Positions 8,593 to 17,083 of a stretch of 31,944 nucleotides of DNA are shown in pieces. Both the position numbers and the translations under genes were made by a program. Within the stretch, counting starts at the first letter, position 1. Each line of letters starts with the position of its first letter. Source of the stretch: Zoogloea sp041904905 (GTDB lineage: Bacteria; Pseudomonadota; Gammaproteobacteria; Burkholderiales; Rhodocyclaceae); assembly GCF_041904905.1 (NCBI RefSeq), contig NZ_JAYRMI010000044.1, forward strand, positions 1 through 31,944, written 5' to 3'. The notes beneath the pieces were generated by a model. It saw nothing but the letters and a program-made list of their open reading frames with translations, searched no databases and was not told the DNA's origin.

Positions 8593-8653
8593 TGTCCGGA
8601 TAGTGTATCTGGGGTGGCTGAAAAGTGTCCGGTATTGTCAGGTTGTCCGATTC
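8593..8653. promoter_or_regulatory. Three TGTCCG direct repeats between divergent genes
   Basis: TGTCCGGATA (8593-8602), TGTCCGGTAT (8626-8635) and TGTCCGATTC (8644-8653) are same-orientation repeats in the 151-base gap between the MocR-type gene and the plus-strand gene at 8674. Start-to-start spacings are 33 and 18 bases. Direct repeats are the usual operator form for MocR regulators, so these are candidate binding sites. Confidence 0.5.
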
Positions 8654-8673
8654 GCTTTCCGAGGAGAACCGCC

Positions 8674-9123
8674 ATGCGCCGCCTGCCCCTGTTCGTCATC
8701 GTCTTTGCCACGCTGCTCGCGGCCGCGCCGACCCGGGCCGGTGGGGTGGAGGCCTACTGCCCGTCGCTGAAGTGGGTGCTGCTGGCGCCGCCGGGGGGGA
8801 GCGCGGTGCAGGTGATCGACGTGAGCCGGGGGGTGACGCCGCTGGCCACTCTGCGCAGCCGGCCCCGGGGCGCGGTGCTGGCGGTGCACGTGCAGGCGGC
8901 GAGCCGGCGGGTGTGGGTGCTGGCGGATAACGGGCTGGATGCCCACGATGGGTTCAGCGGCCGGGTGCTGGGGCATTGGGCGGCGCCGGAGGGGGTGCGC
9001 CTCGATCGGCTGGAGGCGGATGCCGTGGGCCGGCTGACGGCGTGGAGCGGCGCGCGGCCCTTCGAGGCGGTGCACGGCGCGGCGGTGCTGGTGCCGGCCG
9101 GCGCGCGGGTGAGCTGGCGCTGA
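8674..9123 (+). CDS. Small secreted protein of unknown function
   Basis: 149 aa. The SD GAGGAG lies 8 bases upstream of the ATG. A signal peptide spans about 1-22 (LPLFVIVFATLLAAAPTRA). The mature part has a short beta-rich pattern (VQVIDVSRGVTPLATL, RRVWVLADNGLDAHDGFSGR, VLGHWAAPEG) like one or two blades of a YncE/NHL-type propeller, too short to form a whole one. No catalytic motif is visible. It is divergent from the MocR-type regulator and is followed 10 bases later by the convergent end of the pyruvyl-transferase-like gene. Real-gene evidence is the signal peptide, the SD and GC-rich third codon positions. Confidence 0.72.
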   Translation: MRRLPLFVIVFATLLAAAPTRAGGVEAYCPSLKWVLLAPPGGSAVQVIDVSRGVTPLATLRSRPRGAVLAVHVQAASRRVWVLADNGLDAHDGFSGRVLGHWAAPEGVRLDRLEADAVGRLTAWSGARPFEAVHGAAVLVPAGARVSWR

Positions 9124-9132
9124 GGGGGGCGT

Positions 9133-10323
9133 TCAGGGGCCGAGGGCGGCAAAGCCCTGACGGTAGAGGATGGCGAGTTCCTGGGCGGTGCGGCGCCGCT
9201 GGGCCGGGTCGGTGGCCAGGGCGCGGGCGAGGCTGCCGGCGATGTCGGGGACGTGCACCGCGCCGGGGTGGCCGGGGGCTTCCCAGGTGGCTGCAAAGGC
9301 GGCCTGCTTGGTGGGGTGGCCAGCCTGCCGGGGGTGGAGCACGTTGATCCGCGGCAGGCAGAAGGCCATCGCCACGATGCGCCCGTGCAGGCTGCTGCCG
9401 CAGTAGCCGCGGCTGCCCGCGATGAGGGCGCAGATGTCCCACAGGTAGAGCGAGTTGAGGATGGTGAGCGGCCGGGTGCGGAGCAGGCCGGCGAGGCGTT
9501 GCAGGCAGTCCAGGTCGTCGTGCCAGGGGGCGGTGCCGGCGCGGAACAGGACGATGCCGAGGCCGGCCGCGGCGGCGGCCCGGTCGAGCTGTTCGGCGAC
9601 CGCCCCGAGGGTGGCGTCGTCGCCGAAGTCGGCGCCCAGCTGCACCGCCAGATAACCGTGGGGGAAGGCGGCCCGGATGTCGGCCAGCTCGCCCCGGCTG
9701 GCGTGGGCTTCGACGGTGGGGCCGAACAGTTCGGCCACCATCACCGCGGGGTCGGGCATCAGCCGGGCCTGGATGCCGGCGGCGCGCAGGTGGGCGAGGG
9801 TGAGGCGGTCGCGCACACCCACGGCGTTGGCGGCGCACAGGGCGGCGATGACTTCGTCGCGCAGGTCGGCCGGGCTTTCGGCGAGTTCGACCCCGCCCAC
9901 CGCGCAGTAGACCCGCCGCTGGGCGTTGGGGAACAGCCCGGGCGAGACGCAGTAGGGGGCGTGGGCGGGCAGGCCGAGGATGCGCTCGGTCCAGGCGTCG
10001 CGGGCCGAGGGGCTGGCGTCGAGCCGGCTGATGATGACCTGGGCGGCAGCCGGCGGCTGGAGCATCACCGCCGCTTCCCAGGCCTTGCAGGTGAGCAGTT
10101 CGCCGCCGGCGTGGATCAGCCGGATCGGCTTGTCGCCCCAGGTTTCGGCCACCTGGGTGATGGCGTGGACGGGGTGGCCGCCCCACTCCCGCATGTCCCG
10201 TTCGGCGAGCCCGGCGAAGATCAGGGGCCGCGCCGGCAGCAGTGCGGCGGCCACGTGGGGAAACAGCAGGTCGCCGAAGTTGTGCCGGTCGAAGGCGCCG
10301 AACAGGATGGTGGGGAGGGTCAT
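9133..10323 (-). CDS. Polysaccharide pyruvyl transferase family protein
   Basis: 396 aa, no signal peptide. The N terminus ILFGAFDRHNFGDLLFPHVAA carries the NxGD motif of the family. IRLIHAGGELLTC, GVRDRLTLAHLRAAGI, RLMPDPAVMV and a C-terminal GSRGYCGSSLHGRIVAMAF follow the order expected for the GT-B-like polysaccharide pyruvyl transferase fold (CsaB/WcaK-type), which moves pyruvate from PEP onto sugars of surface polysaccharides. The true acceptor cannot be told. It starts 12 bases after the superoxide dismutase stop on the same strand and is probably cotranscribed with it, an unusual pairing. Confidence 0.85.
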   Translation of the reverse strand: MTLPTILFGAFDRHNFGDLLFPHVAAALLPARPLIFAGLAERDMREWGGHPVHAITQVAETWGDKPIRLIHAGGELLTCKAWEAAVMLQPPAAAQVIISRLDASPSARDAWTERILGLPAHAPYCVSPGLFPNAQRRVYCAVGGVELAESPADLRDEVIAALCAANAVGVRDRLTLAHLRAAGIQARLMPDPAVMVAELFGPTVEAHASRGELADIRAAFPHGYLAVQLGADFGDDATLGAVAEQLDRAAAAAGLGIVLFRAGTAPWHDDLDCLQRLAGLLRTRPLTILNSLYLWDICALIAGSRGYCGSSLHGRIVAMAFCLPRINVLHPRQAGHPTKQAAFAATWEAPGHPGAVHVPDIAGSLARALATDPAQRRRTAQELAILYRQGFAALGP

Positions 10324-10335
10324 GGGGCGGGGCGG

Positions 10336-11058
10336 TCAGCCGAGGTTGCGCAGGGCGAAATCCCAGTCGATCAGCTTGTCGAGGACGGCGTTGACGTAGT
10401 CGGCGCGCCGGTTCTGGTAGTCGATGTAGTAGGCGTGCTCCCACACGTCGATGGCCAGCAGGGGTTTGAGGCCGGCGGCGAGGGGCGTGTCGGCGTTGCC
10501 GGTCTTGATGACCTTCAGGCGCTCGCCGTCGGCCACCAGCCAGGCCCAGCCGCTGCCGAACTGGGTGATCGCCGCGTTGGCGAATTCCTTCTTGAAGGCG
10601 GCGACGCTGCCGAAGGCGCCTTCGAGGCGCTGGCGCAGTTCGGCCGGCGGCTCGCCGCCGCCCCGGGCGCGCAGGCCCTGCCAGTAGAAGGCGTGGTTCC
10701 AGGTCTGGGCGGCGTTGTTGAAGAGGGCGCCCTGGTCGGCCTTGCCGGCGCTGGCCGCGATGAGCTGGGCGAGCGGCAGCCCTTCCAGCGGGGTGCCGGT
10801 CACCAGTCGGGCGGTGTTGTCGGCGTAGGCCTTGTGGTGCTTGCCGTAGTGGTAGCCGAGGGTGTTGGCGGAGAGCACGGGGTCGAGCGCGTCGAGGGCG
10901 TAGGGCAGGTCGGCGAAGTAGTTCGGGCTCCGGGCCGCTGCCCCGGCGTGACGCGGGAGGCCGGTCACGCCCAGAAGCGCAGCGCCGCTGGCTGCGAGGA
11001 GGAGGCTGCGCCGTTTGGTCTGCGGGGCGGAGACGCCGTCCGGGATGGGGTTGCGCAT
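10336..11058 (-). CDS. Exported Fe-type superoxide dismutase
   Basis: 240 aa. An N-terminal export signal with a twin arginine (TKRRSLLLAASGAALLG) precedes a complete Fe/Mn-SOD fold. Metal ligands are H70 (LGYHYGKHH), H122 (WNHAFYW), D204 and H208 (DVWEHAYY). Q118 in NNAAQTWNH sits where iron SODs place the active-site glutamine, favouring iron. It converts superoxide to hydrogen peroxide and oxygen, here outside the cytoplasm (Tat or Sec export). Cytoplasmic SodB is about 193 aa, so the extra length is the leader. The SD AGGAAA lies before ATG 11058. A consensus-like TTGACA (11125-11120, minus) lies upstream but no convincing -10 is seen at 17 bases. Confidence 0.93.
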   Translation of the reverse strand: MRNPIPDGVSAPQTKRRSLLLAASGAALLGVTGLPRHAGAAARSPNYFADLPYALDALDPVLSANTLGYHYGKHHKAYADNTARLVTGTPLEGLPLAQLIAASAGKADQGALFNNAAQTWNHAFYWQGLRARGGGEPPAELRQRLEGAFGSVAAFKKEFANAAITQFGSGWAWLVADGERLKVIKTGNADTPLAAGLKPLLAIDVWEHAYYIDYQNRRADYVNAVLDKLIDWDFALRNLG

Positions 11059-11370
11059 GGGTTTTCCTGACTGAGGTGAAGACAGGATTTGAGATTAACG
11101 CAAGTTTTAATTCTTTCTATGTCAACTTCTTAAATTTTCTTGTTGTGACAAATTCACGGTTTGCGTCAGGGTTTTTCGGGCGGGCGCTGGGGCGCCGACG
11201 GTGCGGCCAGCACTTTGCCGATGCCAGCCCGAGGGCGGTGCCGGTGAACGCTGCGGCGGAAGGCTGGATCGTAGGCGCCTTTGCCTGCCTCGCGGGGCTT
11301 CGGCGGGGCCTTCCACATCATTTGACGTTCGGGGCGGCAGCGGCGCGGGAGGGCGCCCGAAACGCCTGGC

Positions 11371-11399
11371 TTTACAAGTTCGTCGGGCTCGCCTAAATT
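11371..11399 (+). promoter_or_regulatory. Promoter of the TetR-RND operon
   Basis: TTTACA (11371-11376), a 17-base spacer, then TAAATT (11394-11399). Five of six and four of six bases match sigma-70 consensus. Transcription would begin near 11406, giving a leader of only about 23 bases. No clear SD precedes ATG 11429. Confidence 0.65.
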
Positions 11400-11405
11400 A
11401 ATGAC

Positions 11406-11423
11406 TTACCAGTCAGTCAGTAA
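11406..11423. promoter_or_regulatory. Candidate TetR operator
   Basis: TTACCAGTCAGTCAGTAA is an imperfect dyad (TTAC...GTAA ends) that also contains three tandem CAGT units (11410-11421). It sits on the predicted transcription start between the -10 and the tetR start codon, where a bound repressor would block the operon. AT/CAGT-type dyads are common for TetR/AcrR repressors. Confidence 0.6.
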
Positions 11424-11428
11424 TTATC

Positions 11429-12079
11429 ATGACCACCCCCGATACGCACCGTCGCCAGCGTCGCAAGGATGCCCGCCCCGCCGAGCTGGCCGCCGCCGCC
11501 ATGGCGCTCTTCGTGGAGAAGGGCTTCGCCGCCACCCGCCTGGACGACGTGGCCAGCCGGGCGGGGGTCTCGAAGGGCACGCTCTACCTGTACTTCGACA
11601 GCAAGGAGGCCTTGTTCCGGTCGGTCATCGAGGAATCCATCGTGCCGATGATCGGCGAGGTGGAGGCGATGGTCGAGCGGCTTGGCGACGATCCGGTGCG
11701 CCTGCTGCGGGCGCTGCTCGAGTTCTGGTGGGCGCAGATCGGCTCCACCCACCTGGCCGGCACCTGCAAGCTCATGTTGTGCGAGGCGGGCAACTTCCCC
11801 GAGGTGGCGATGTACCTCAACGAGCGGGTCATCGGCCCGTGGCACATGCTGCTCAACCGGGTGATCGAGGCCGGCATGACCAAGGGCGTGTTCCGCCAGG
11901 GTAACCCGGAGAGTGTGCGCCAGATGGTCTTCTACCCGCTCCTGATGCAGGCGGTGTGGCAGTGCTCGCTGCCCGTCTGCTCGTCGGCCCGGCCGATGCC
12001 CGAGAACTATTTCGACACCTTTTTCGACGTGCTCTTCCGCGGCCTGCTGGTCGAGCCCTCCGAGGAAACCCAACGATGA
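11429..12079 (+). CDS. TetR/AcrR family transcriptional repressor
   Basis: 216 aa. The N-terminal TetR helix-turn-helix covers residues about 15-62: AAAAMALFVEKGFAATRLDD, then VASRAGVSKGTLYLYFDSKE. The C-terminal half is helical ligand-binding sequence typical of RND-efflux regulators (LLEFWWAQIGSTHLAG and on). The stop overlaps the adaptor gene start in ATGA (12076-12079), implying translational coupling. By position it probably represses its own promoter and the pump genes until a toxic ligand binds. Confidence 0.92.
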   Translation: MTTPDTHRRQRRKDARPAELAAAAMALFVEKGFAATRLDDVASRAGVSKGTLYLYFDSKEALFRSVIEESIVPMIGEVEAMVERLGDDPVRLLRALLEFWWAQIGSTHLAGTCKLMLCEAGNFPEVAMYLNERVIGPWHMLLNRVIEAGMTKGVFRQGNPESVRQMVFYPLLMQAVWQCSLPVCSSARPMPENYFDTFFDVLFRGLLVEPSEETQR

Positions 12080-13188
12080 ACCGCTCCTTCGTGCTTGGCG
12101 CCCTGTGCGTGGCGCTGCTGTCTGCCTGTTCCAAACCCCAGCCGGTGGCCGAGGGGCCGCGGCCGGTGATGGTCCACAAGCTGGCCCTCGCCCCGGTGAC
12201 GGCCGGGGTGCTGTATTCGGGCGAGGTGCGGGCGCGCTATGAGTCCGATCTGGCGTTCCGCGTGTCCGGCAAGATCGTCGAGCGGCTGGTGGATGTGGGG
12301 GCGGTGGTGAAGCCCGGCCAGCTGCTGGCGCGGCTCGACCCGAGCGACGCGGGCCTCAACGCCGAGGCGGCCCGGGCCCAGCTGGCGGCGGCCCAGAACG
12401 AGCTGGCCTACGCCAAGGCGGAGGTGGAGCGCTACCGCGATCTGGTGGCCAAGAACTTTGTGAGCCGCAGCGTGCTGGATGCCAAGGAAACCAGCTTCAA
12501 GTCGGCGGCCGCCCGCGTCGAGCAGGCCCGCGCCCAGGCCACGGTGGCCGGCAACCAGGCCGGCTACACCCGGCTGGTGGCCGATCAGGCGGGGGTGATT
12601 ACGGCGGTGGGCGGCGAGGTCGGTCAGGTGGTGAAGGATTCGACGCCGGTGATGAAGCTTGCCCGGGACGGGGAGCGGGAGGTGCTGATCGCGGTGCCGG
12701 AGAGCCGCATTGCTGCGCTGCGCAAGGCCGGGCGGATCGAGGTGCGGCTGCCGGCGGCGCCGGAGGCGGCGTTCGCCGGCCGGGTGCGCGAGGTGGCGCC
12801 AGCGGCCGACGCCGCCACCCGTACCTACGCGGTGCGGGTGACCATCGTCGATGCAAGCCCGGCGGTGCAGCTGGGGATGACCGCCAACGTGATCCTGCCC
12901 GATGCGGACGCGGCGGGGGGCGGCCTGCTGGTGCCGGCCACCGCGCTCTTCGAGCACGAGGGCGCCAGCGCGGTGTGGGTGATGCAGCCGGAGGGTGCGC
13001 TGGTCAAGCCGGTGCTGCGCAAGGTGCAGGTGCGCCAGTTCCGCGAGGACGGTGTGCTGTTGGCCGGCGGCGTGCAGGCGGGCGAGACGATCGCGGCGGC
13101 GGGGGTTCACAAGATCGTTGCCGGCCAGCTGCTGCAGCCGCGCACGGCGGGCCGCCCGGCGGCCGCCACGGTTGGCGCGGGGGGCTGA
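12076..13188 (+). CDS. RND efflux periplasmic adaptor (membrane fusion) lipoprotein
   Basis: 370 aa. The signal ends in a lipobox LLSAC (Cys18), so it is predicted to be an inner-membrane-anchored lipoprotein. The barrel-sandwich/lipoyl half is seen at YSGEVRARYESDLAFRVSG through VGAVVKPGQLLARLDPSD. A short helical hairpin (AAQNELAYAKAEVERYRDLV, then KNFVSRSVLDAKE) follows, then the returning lipoyl half and beta-barrel (LVADQAGVITAVGGEVGQVV, VREVAPAADAATRTYAVRV). It bridges the RND pump to an outer membrane channel. The start overlaps the tetR stop by 4 bases. Confidence 0.94.
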   Translation: MNRSFVLGALCVALLSACSKPQPVAEGPRPVMVHKLALAPVTAGVLYSGEVRARYESDLAFRVSGKIVERLVDVGAVVKPGQLLARLDPSDAGLNAEAARAQLAAAQNELAYAKAEVERYRDLVAKNFVSRSVLDAKETSFKSAAARVEQARAQATVAGNQAGYTRLVADQAGVITAVGGEVGQVVKDSTPVMKLARDGEREVLIAVPESRIAALRKAGRIEVRLPAAPEAAFAGRVREVAPAADAATRTYAVRVTIVDASPAVQLGMTANVILPDADAAGGGLLVPATALFEHEGASAVWVMQPEGALVKPVLRKVQVRQFREDGVLLAGGVQAGETIAAAGVHKIVAGQLLQPRTAGRPAAATVGAGG

Positions 13189-13192
13189 GGCG

Positions 13193-16100
13193 ATGGGCTT
13201 CAATCTGTCGGAGTGGGCGCTGCGCAACCAGCCGCTGGTGCGCTACCTGATCGTGCTGCTGGCGCTGGTGGGGGTGCTGTCGTACCAGAAACTGGGCCAG
13301 TCGGAGGACCCGCCCTTCACCTTCAAGGTGATGGTGGTGCGCACCGAATGGCCGGGCGCATCGGCGCGGGAGATGGAGGCGCAGGTTACCGACCGCATCG
13401 AGAAGAAGCTGCAGGAGGTGCCCAATGTGGACACCCTGCGTAGCTACTCCCGGCCGGGCGAGTCGGTGGTGCTCTTCATCGCCAAGGATTCGACCCCGGC
13501 GAAGGACGTGCCGGACATCTTCTACCAGGTGCGCAAGAAGATCGGCGACATCCGCGCCACCCTGCCGTCCACGATCCGCGGGCCGTATTTCAACGACGAG
13601 TTCGGCGACGTGTTCGGCAACATCTACGCGCTCACCGGCGACGGCTTCGACTACGCCCAGCTGAAGGCCGAGAGCGACAGGATTCGCGCCGAGCTGCTGC
13701 GGGTGCCCGGCGTGGCCAAGGTGGATCTGATCGGCGAGCAGGAGCAGCGCATCTACGTGTCGCTCTCCAACGCCCGGCTGGCAACGCTGGGGCTGGATGT
13801 GCAGACGGTGACGGCGGCCCTGGCCCAGCAGAACGCGGTGGTGCCCGGTGGCTACTTCGAGACCAAGGACGAGCGGATTTACCTGCGCCCGAGCGGCGCC
13901 TTCGATACCGTCGAGGCGATCCGCGACACCACGGTGCGGGCCGGTGGGCGCGAGTTGCGGATCGGCGACATCGCCACGGTGCGGCGCGGGTTCGTCGAGC
14001 CGCCGGCGCCGGGCTTCCGCTTCCAGGGGCAGGACGCGCTGGGGCTGGGGGTGTCGATGGCCAAGGGCGGCGACATCATCGCCCTGGGGGCCAACCTGAA
14101 GGCCACCGCGGCGCGCATCCAGGCCGACCTGCCGGTGGGCATGGAGCTGCAGGAGGTGGCGAGCCAGCCGGAGGCGGTCAAGCGGTCGATCAACGAGTTT
14201 GTGCGCTCGCTGGCCGAGGCGGTCATCATCGTGCTGGTGGTGTGCTTCTTCTCGCTGGGGCTGCGCACCGGGCTGGTGGTGGCGCTGTCGATTCCGCTGG
14301 TGCTGGCGGTCACCTTCTTCGGGATGCGGCTGTTCGACGTGGGGCTGCACAAGATCTCGCTGGGCGCGCTGATCCTGGCCCTGGGCCTGCTGGTGGACGA
14401 CGCGATCATCGCCGTCGAGATGATGCTGGTGAAGATGGAGCAGGGCTGGGAGCGTTCGAAGGCGGCGGCCTTCGCCTACACCAGCACCGCCGGGCCGATG
14501 CTCTCCGGCACGCTGGTGACGGTGGCGGGCTTCCTGCCCATCGCCACGGCGCAGTCTTCCACTGGCGAGTACACCCGCTCGATCTTTCAGGTCAACGCCA
14601 TCGCGCTCCTGGCCTCGTGGCTGGCGGCGGTGATCGTGGTGCCCTACCTGGGCTACGTGCTGCTGCCCGACCCGCGCGGGCCGAAGAAGCCGAGCTGGTT
14701 CTCCACCCGCTTTCCGCGCCTCGATGCCTTCAAGGATCGCATCGGCCTGGGCGACCCGCACATCGAGGGCGACGAGGAGTCGGTCTTCCGCACCCCGTTC
14801 TACAACCGCTTCCGGGCGCTGGTGGATTGGTGCGTGGCGCGGCGCTGGGTGGTGATCGGCACCACGCTGGCGATCTTCGCCGCGGCGATCGTCGGCTTCG
14901 GGCTCGTCCAGCAGCAGTTCTTTCCCAACTCGACGCGGCTGGAGTTGCTGATCGACCTGCGTCTGCCCGAGGGCGCCAGCCTGAAGGCGACCAAGGCGGA
15001 GGTTGAAAAGCTGGAGGCGGTGCTGAAGAACGAGAAGGGCATCGACAACTACGTGGCCTACGTGGGCACCGGCAGCCCGCGCTTCTACCTGCCGCTGGAC
15101 CAGCAGCTGCCGGCCGCCAACTTTGCCCAGTTCGTGGTGCTCACCGACAGCATCCAGAGCCGCGAGGCGCTGCGCACGCGGATGATCGAGCTGTTCCGCC
15201 AGGAGTTCCCGAACCTGCGCGCCAACGTCACCCGGCTGGAAAATGGCCCGCCGGTGGGCTTTCCGGTGCAGTTCCGGGTGAGCGGGCCGGACATTCCGAC
15301 GGTGCGCAAATACGCCGCCGAGGTGGCCGAGGCGATGCGGACCAACCCCAACCTGTCGGACGTGCAGCTGGACTGGGACGAGCAATCCAAGGTGCTGCGC
15401 GTCGACGTGGATCAGCGCAAGGCGCGCCTGCTGGGGCTGAGCACCCAGGACGTGGCCAACTTCCTCAACAGCAGCCAGCGCGGGCTGGTGGCCACCAGCT
15501 ACCGGGAAGGTATCGAGTCCATCGACGTGGTGCTGCGCGGCGACGCCTTCGAGCGCGACAAGCTCTCGCTGGTGGCCGAGCTGGCGATCCCGACCCGGGC
15601 CGGCAAGTCGGTGCCGCTGACCCAGATCGCCACCGTCGGCTACGCCTACGAGCAGGGGCTGGTGTGGCGGCGCAACCGGGAGCCGAGCATCACCGTGCGC
15701 GGCCAGATCTACGTGAATGGCGTCCAGGCGCCCACCGTCACCGCCCAGGTGGCGCCGCTGCTGGAGCCGATCCGCGCCGCGCTTCCCGCCGGCTATCGCA
15801 TCGAGACCGGCGGTGCGGTGGAGGAGAGCGCCAAGGGCCAGAGTTCGGTGAATGCGGGCTTCCCGCTGTTCCTGGCGGTGGTGTTCACGGTGCTGATGGT
15901 GCAGCTGGGCAGCTTCTCGCGCACGACGATGGTGGTGCTCACCGCGCCGCTGGGGCTGATCGGGGTGGTGCTGTTCCTGCTGCTCTTCGGCCAGCCTTTC
16001 GGCTTTGTGGCCATGCTGGGCACCATCGCGCTGTTCGGGATGATCATGCGCAACTCGGTGATCCTGGTGGACCAGATCGAGCAGGACGTGGAGAAGGGCC

Positions 16101-16351
16101 TGTCGATCTGGAACGCCATCGTCGAGTCGGCGGTGCGCCGGCTGCGGCCCATCGCGCTCACCGCCGCGGCGGCGGTGCTGGCGATGATCCCGCTCACCCG
16201 CAGTGCCTTTTTTGGGCCGATGGCGGTGGCGATCATGGGCGGCCTGATCGTCGCCACGCTGCTCACCCTGTTGTTCGTGCCGGCCCTGTACGCGGCCTGG
16301 TATCGCGTCCGCCGCGAGCCGGATGAACAGCGCAGCGCGCAAGTAGGCTAG
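13193..16351 (+). CDS. RND efflux pump, inner membrane proton/drug antiporter
   Basis: 1052 aa, normal for the AcrB/HAE-1 superfamily. TM1 is at about 14-31. The first porter loop begins TEWPGASAREMEAQVTDRIE. The TM2-6 block has the proton-relay pair D402-D403 (GLLVDDAIIAVEMM). The second periplasmic loop starts near residue 580, and the C-terminal TM block includes GMIMRNSVILVDQIEQDVEK and ends in AAWYRVRRE. It starts 4 bases after the adaptor stop. No outer membrane gene follows directly, but a TolC-family gene lies 1.1 kb downstream on the same strand. Substrate unknown. Confidence 0.95.
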   Translation: MGFNLSEWALRNQPLVRYLIVLLALVGVLSYQKLGQSEDPPFTFKVMVVRTEWPGASAREMEAQVTDRIEKKLQEVPNVDTLRSYSRPGESVVLFIAKDSTPAKDVPDIFYQVRKKIGDIRATLPSTIRGPYFNDEFGDVFGNIYALTGDGFDYAQLKAESDRIRAELLRVPGVAKVDLIGEQEQRIYVSLSNARLATLGLDVQTVTAALAQQNAVVPGGYFETKDERIYLRPSGAFDTVEAIRDTTVRAGGRELRIGDIATVRRGFVEPPAPGFRFQGQDALGLGVSMAKGGDIIALGANLKATAARIQADLPVGMELQEVASQPEAVKRSINEFVRSLAEAVIIVLVVCFFSLGLRTGLVVALSIPLVLAVTFFGMRLFDVGLHKISLGALILALGLLVDDAIIAVEMMLVKMEQGWERSKAAAFAYTSTAGPMLSGTLVTVAGFLPIATAQSSTGEYTRSIFQVNAIALLASWLAAVIVVPYLGYVLLPDPRGPKKPSWFSTRFPRLDAFKDRIGLGDPHIEGDEESVFRTPFYNRFRALVDWCVARRWVVIGTTLAIFAAAIVGFGLVQQQFFPNSTRLELLIDLRLPEGASLKATKAEVEKLEAVLKNEKGIDNYVAYVGTGSPRFYLPLDQQLPAANFAQFVVLTDSIQSREALRTRMIELFRQEFPNLRANVTRLENGPPVGFPVQFRVSGPDIPTVRKYAAEVAEAMRTNPNLSDVQLDWDEQSKVLRVDVDQRKARLLGLSTQDVANFLNSSQRGLVATSYREGIESIDVVLRGDAFERDKLSLVAELAIPTRAGKSVPLTQIATVGYAYEQGLVWRRNREPSITVRGQIYVNGVQAPTVTAQVAPLLEPIRAALPAGYRIETGGAVEESAKGQSSVNAGFPLFLAVVFTVLMVQLGSFSRTTMVVLTAPLGLIGVVLFLLLFGQPFGFVAMLGTIALFGMIMRNSVILVDQIEQDVEKGLSIWNAIVESAVRRLRPIALTAAAAVLAMIPLTRSAFFGPMAVAIMGGLIVATLLTLLFVPALYAAWYRVRREPDEQRSAQVG

Positions 16352-16378
16352 AATCCGAAAGTTTTTATGCGGATCATA

Positions 16379-16400
16379 AATATTAGCTTCTGCTAATATT
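16379..16400. promoter_or_regulatory. Perfect inverted repeat upstream of pcm
   Basis: AATATTAGC (16379-16387), TTCT, GCTAATATT (16392-16400): 9-bp perfect arms in an AT-rich patch 17 bases before the pcm start. It lacks a following T-run, so an operator or leader hairpin is more likely than a terminator for the pump operon. Confidence 0.55.
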
Positions 16401-16416
16401 ATTCGGGGAGCCCCAA

Positions 16417-17070
16417 ATGAATTACGAACAAGCACGGTTCAATATGGTCGAGCAGCAGATCCGCCCCTGGGAGGTGCTGGATTTTGGCGTGCTCGACACG
16501 CTGATGAGTGTCCGCCGCGAGGAGTTCGTGCCGGAAGCCTACAAGTCGCTGGCCTTGTCCGAAGGCGAGATTCCCCTCGGCCACGGCGGCAGCATGCTGG
16601 TGCCGGTGATCGAGGGCAAGGTGCTGCAGGCCGTGCAGGTCAAGCGTACCGACAAGGTGCTCGAAGTCGGCGCCGGCTCCGGCTACTTTGCTGCGCTGCT
16701 GGCCGCCAAGGCCGAGTGGGTGCGCACGGTCGACATCGAGCCGGCGCTGGTCAACATGGCCCACGACAACCTCAAGCGCTACGGCGTCGAGAACGTCATC
16801 GTCGAGGAAGGCGATGCCGTGCGTGGCTGGGCCGGCGGCGCGCCCTACGACCTGATCGTCGTCTCCGGCGGCGTGCCCTACGTGCCCGAAACCCTGCTGC
16901 AGGAGGTCAAGGTGGGCGGTCGCCTGTTCGCTTTCGTCGGCGAAGCGCCGCTGATGACCGCCCAGCTCATCACCCACGTGGCTGAAGGCAAGTTCCGCAC
17001 CGAGTCGCTCTTCGAGAACCTCGTGCCGACGATGCGCAACGCCCCCCAGAAGAGCCAGTTCAAGTTCTGA
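16417..17070 (+). CDS. pcm: Protein-L-isoaspartate O-methyltransferase family protein
   Basis: 217 aa, cytoplasmic. The N terminus NYEQARFNMVEQQIRPWEVL and the SAM-binding motif KVLEVGAGSGYFAALLA (about 80-96) with VDIEPALVNMA identify the PCMT family, which methylates L-isoaspartyl residues for repair. The usual active-site loop GYGQTIS is GHGGSMLVPVIEG here, a variant seen in a proteobacterial subgroup whose repair activity is less certain. The SD GGAG lies 6 bases before ATG 16417. It begins a three-gene set with the rhodanese and tolC. Confidence 0.88.
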   Translation: MNYEQARFNMVEQQIRPWEVLDFGVLDTLMSVRREEFVPEAYKSLALSEGEIPLGHGGSMLVPVIEGKVLQAVQVKRTDKVLEVGAGSGYFAALLAAKAEWVRTVDIEPALVNMAHDNLKRYGVENVIVEEGDAVRGWAGGAPYDLIVVSGGVPYVPETLLQEVKVGGRLFAFVGEAPLMTAQLITHVAEGKFRTESLFENLVPTMRNAPQKSQFKF

Positions 17071-17083
17071 GTCACGCCGCCCG

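Larger units (their letters stand above)
11059..11428. other. Divergent intergenic region, sodB-like / tetR
   Basis: 370 bases without a supportable gene. 11085-11160 is AT-rich in a GC-rich neighbourhood and likely holds the superoxide dismutase promoter. TTGTGACAAATT at 11143-11154 recurs exactly at 30577-30588. 11165-11370 is GC-rich with nothing recognised. The TetR promoter and operator lie at 11371-11424. A 106-codon open frame at 11076-11396 has no SD or family features. Confidence 0.6.

Noticed and set aside
11076..11396. 106-codon plus-strand open frame between the SOD and tetR genes
   Set aside because: No SD, overlaps the AT-rich promoter region and tetR promoter, and shows no recognisable features.
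13004..16435. 1143-codon open frame on the minus strand
   Set aside because: Shadow of the RND pump gene; rich in His/Gln/Arg with no domains.
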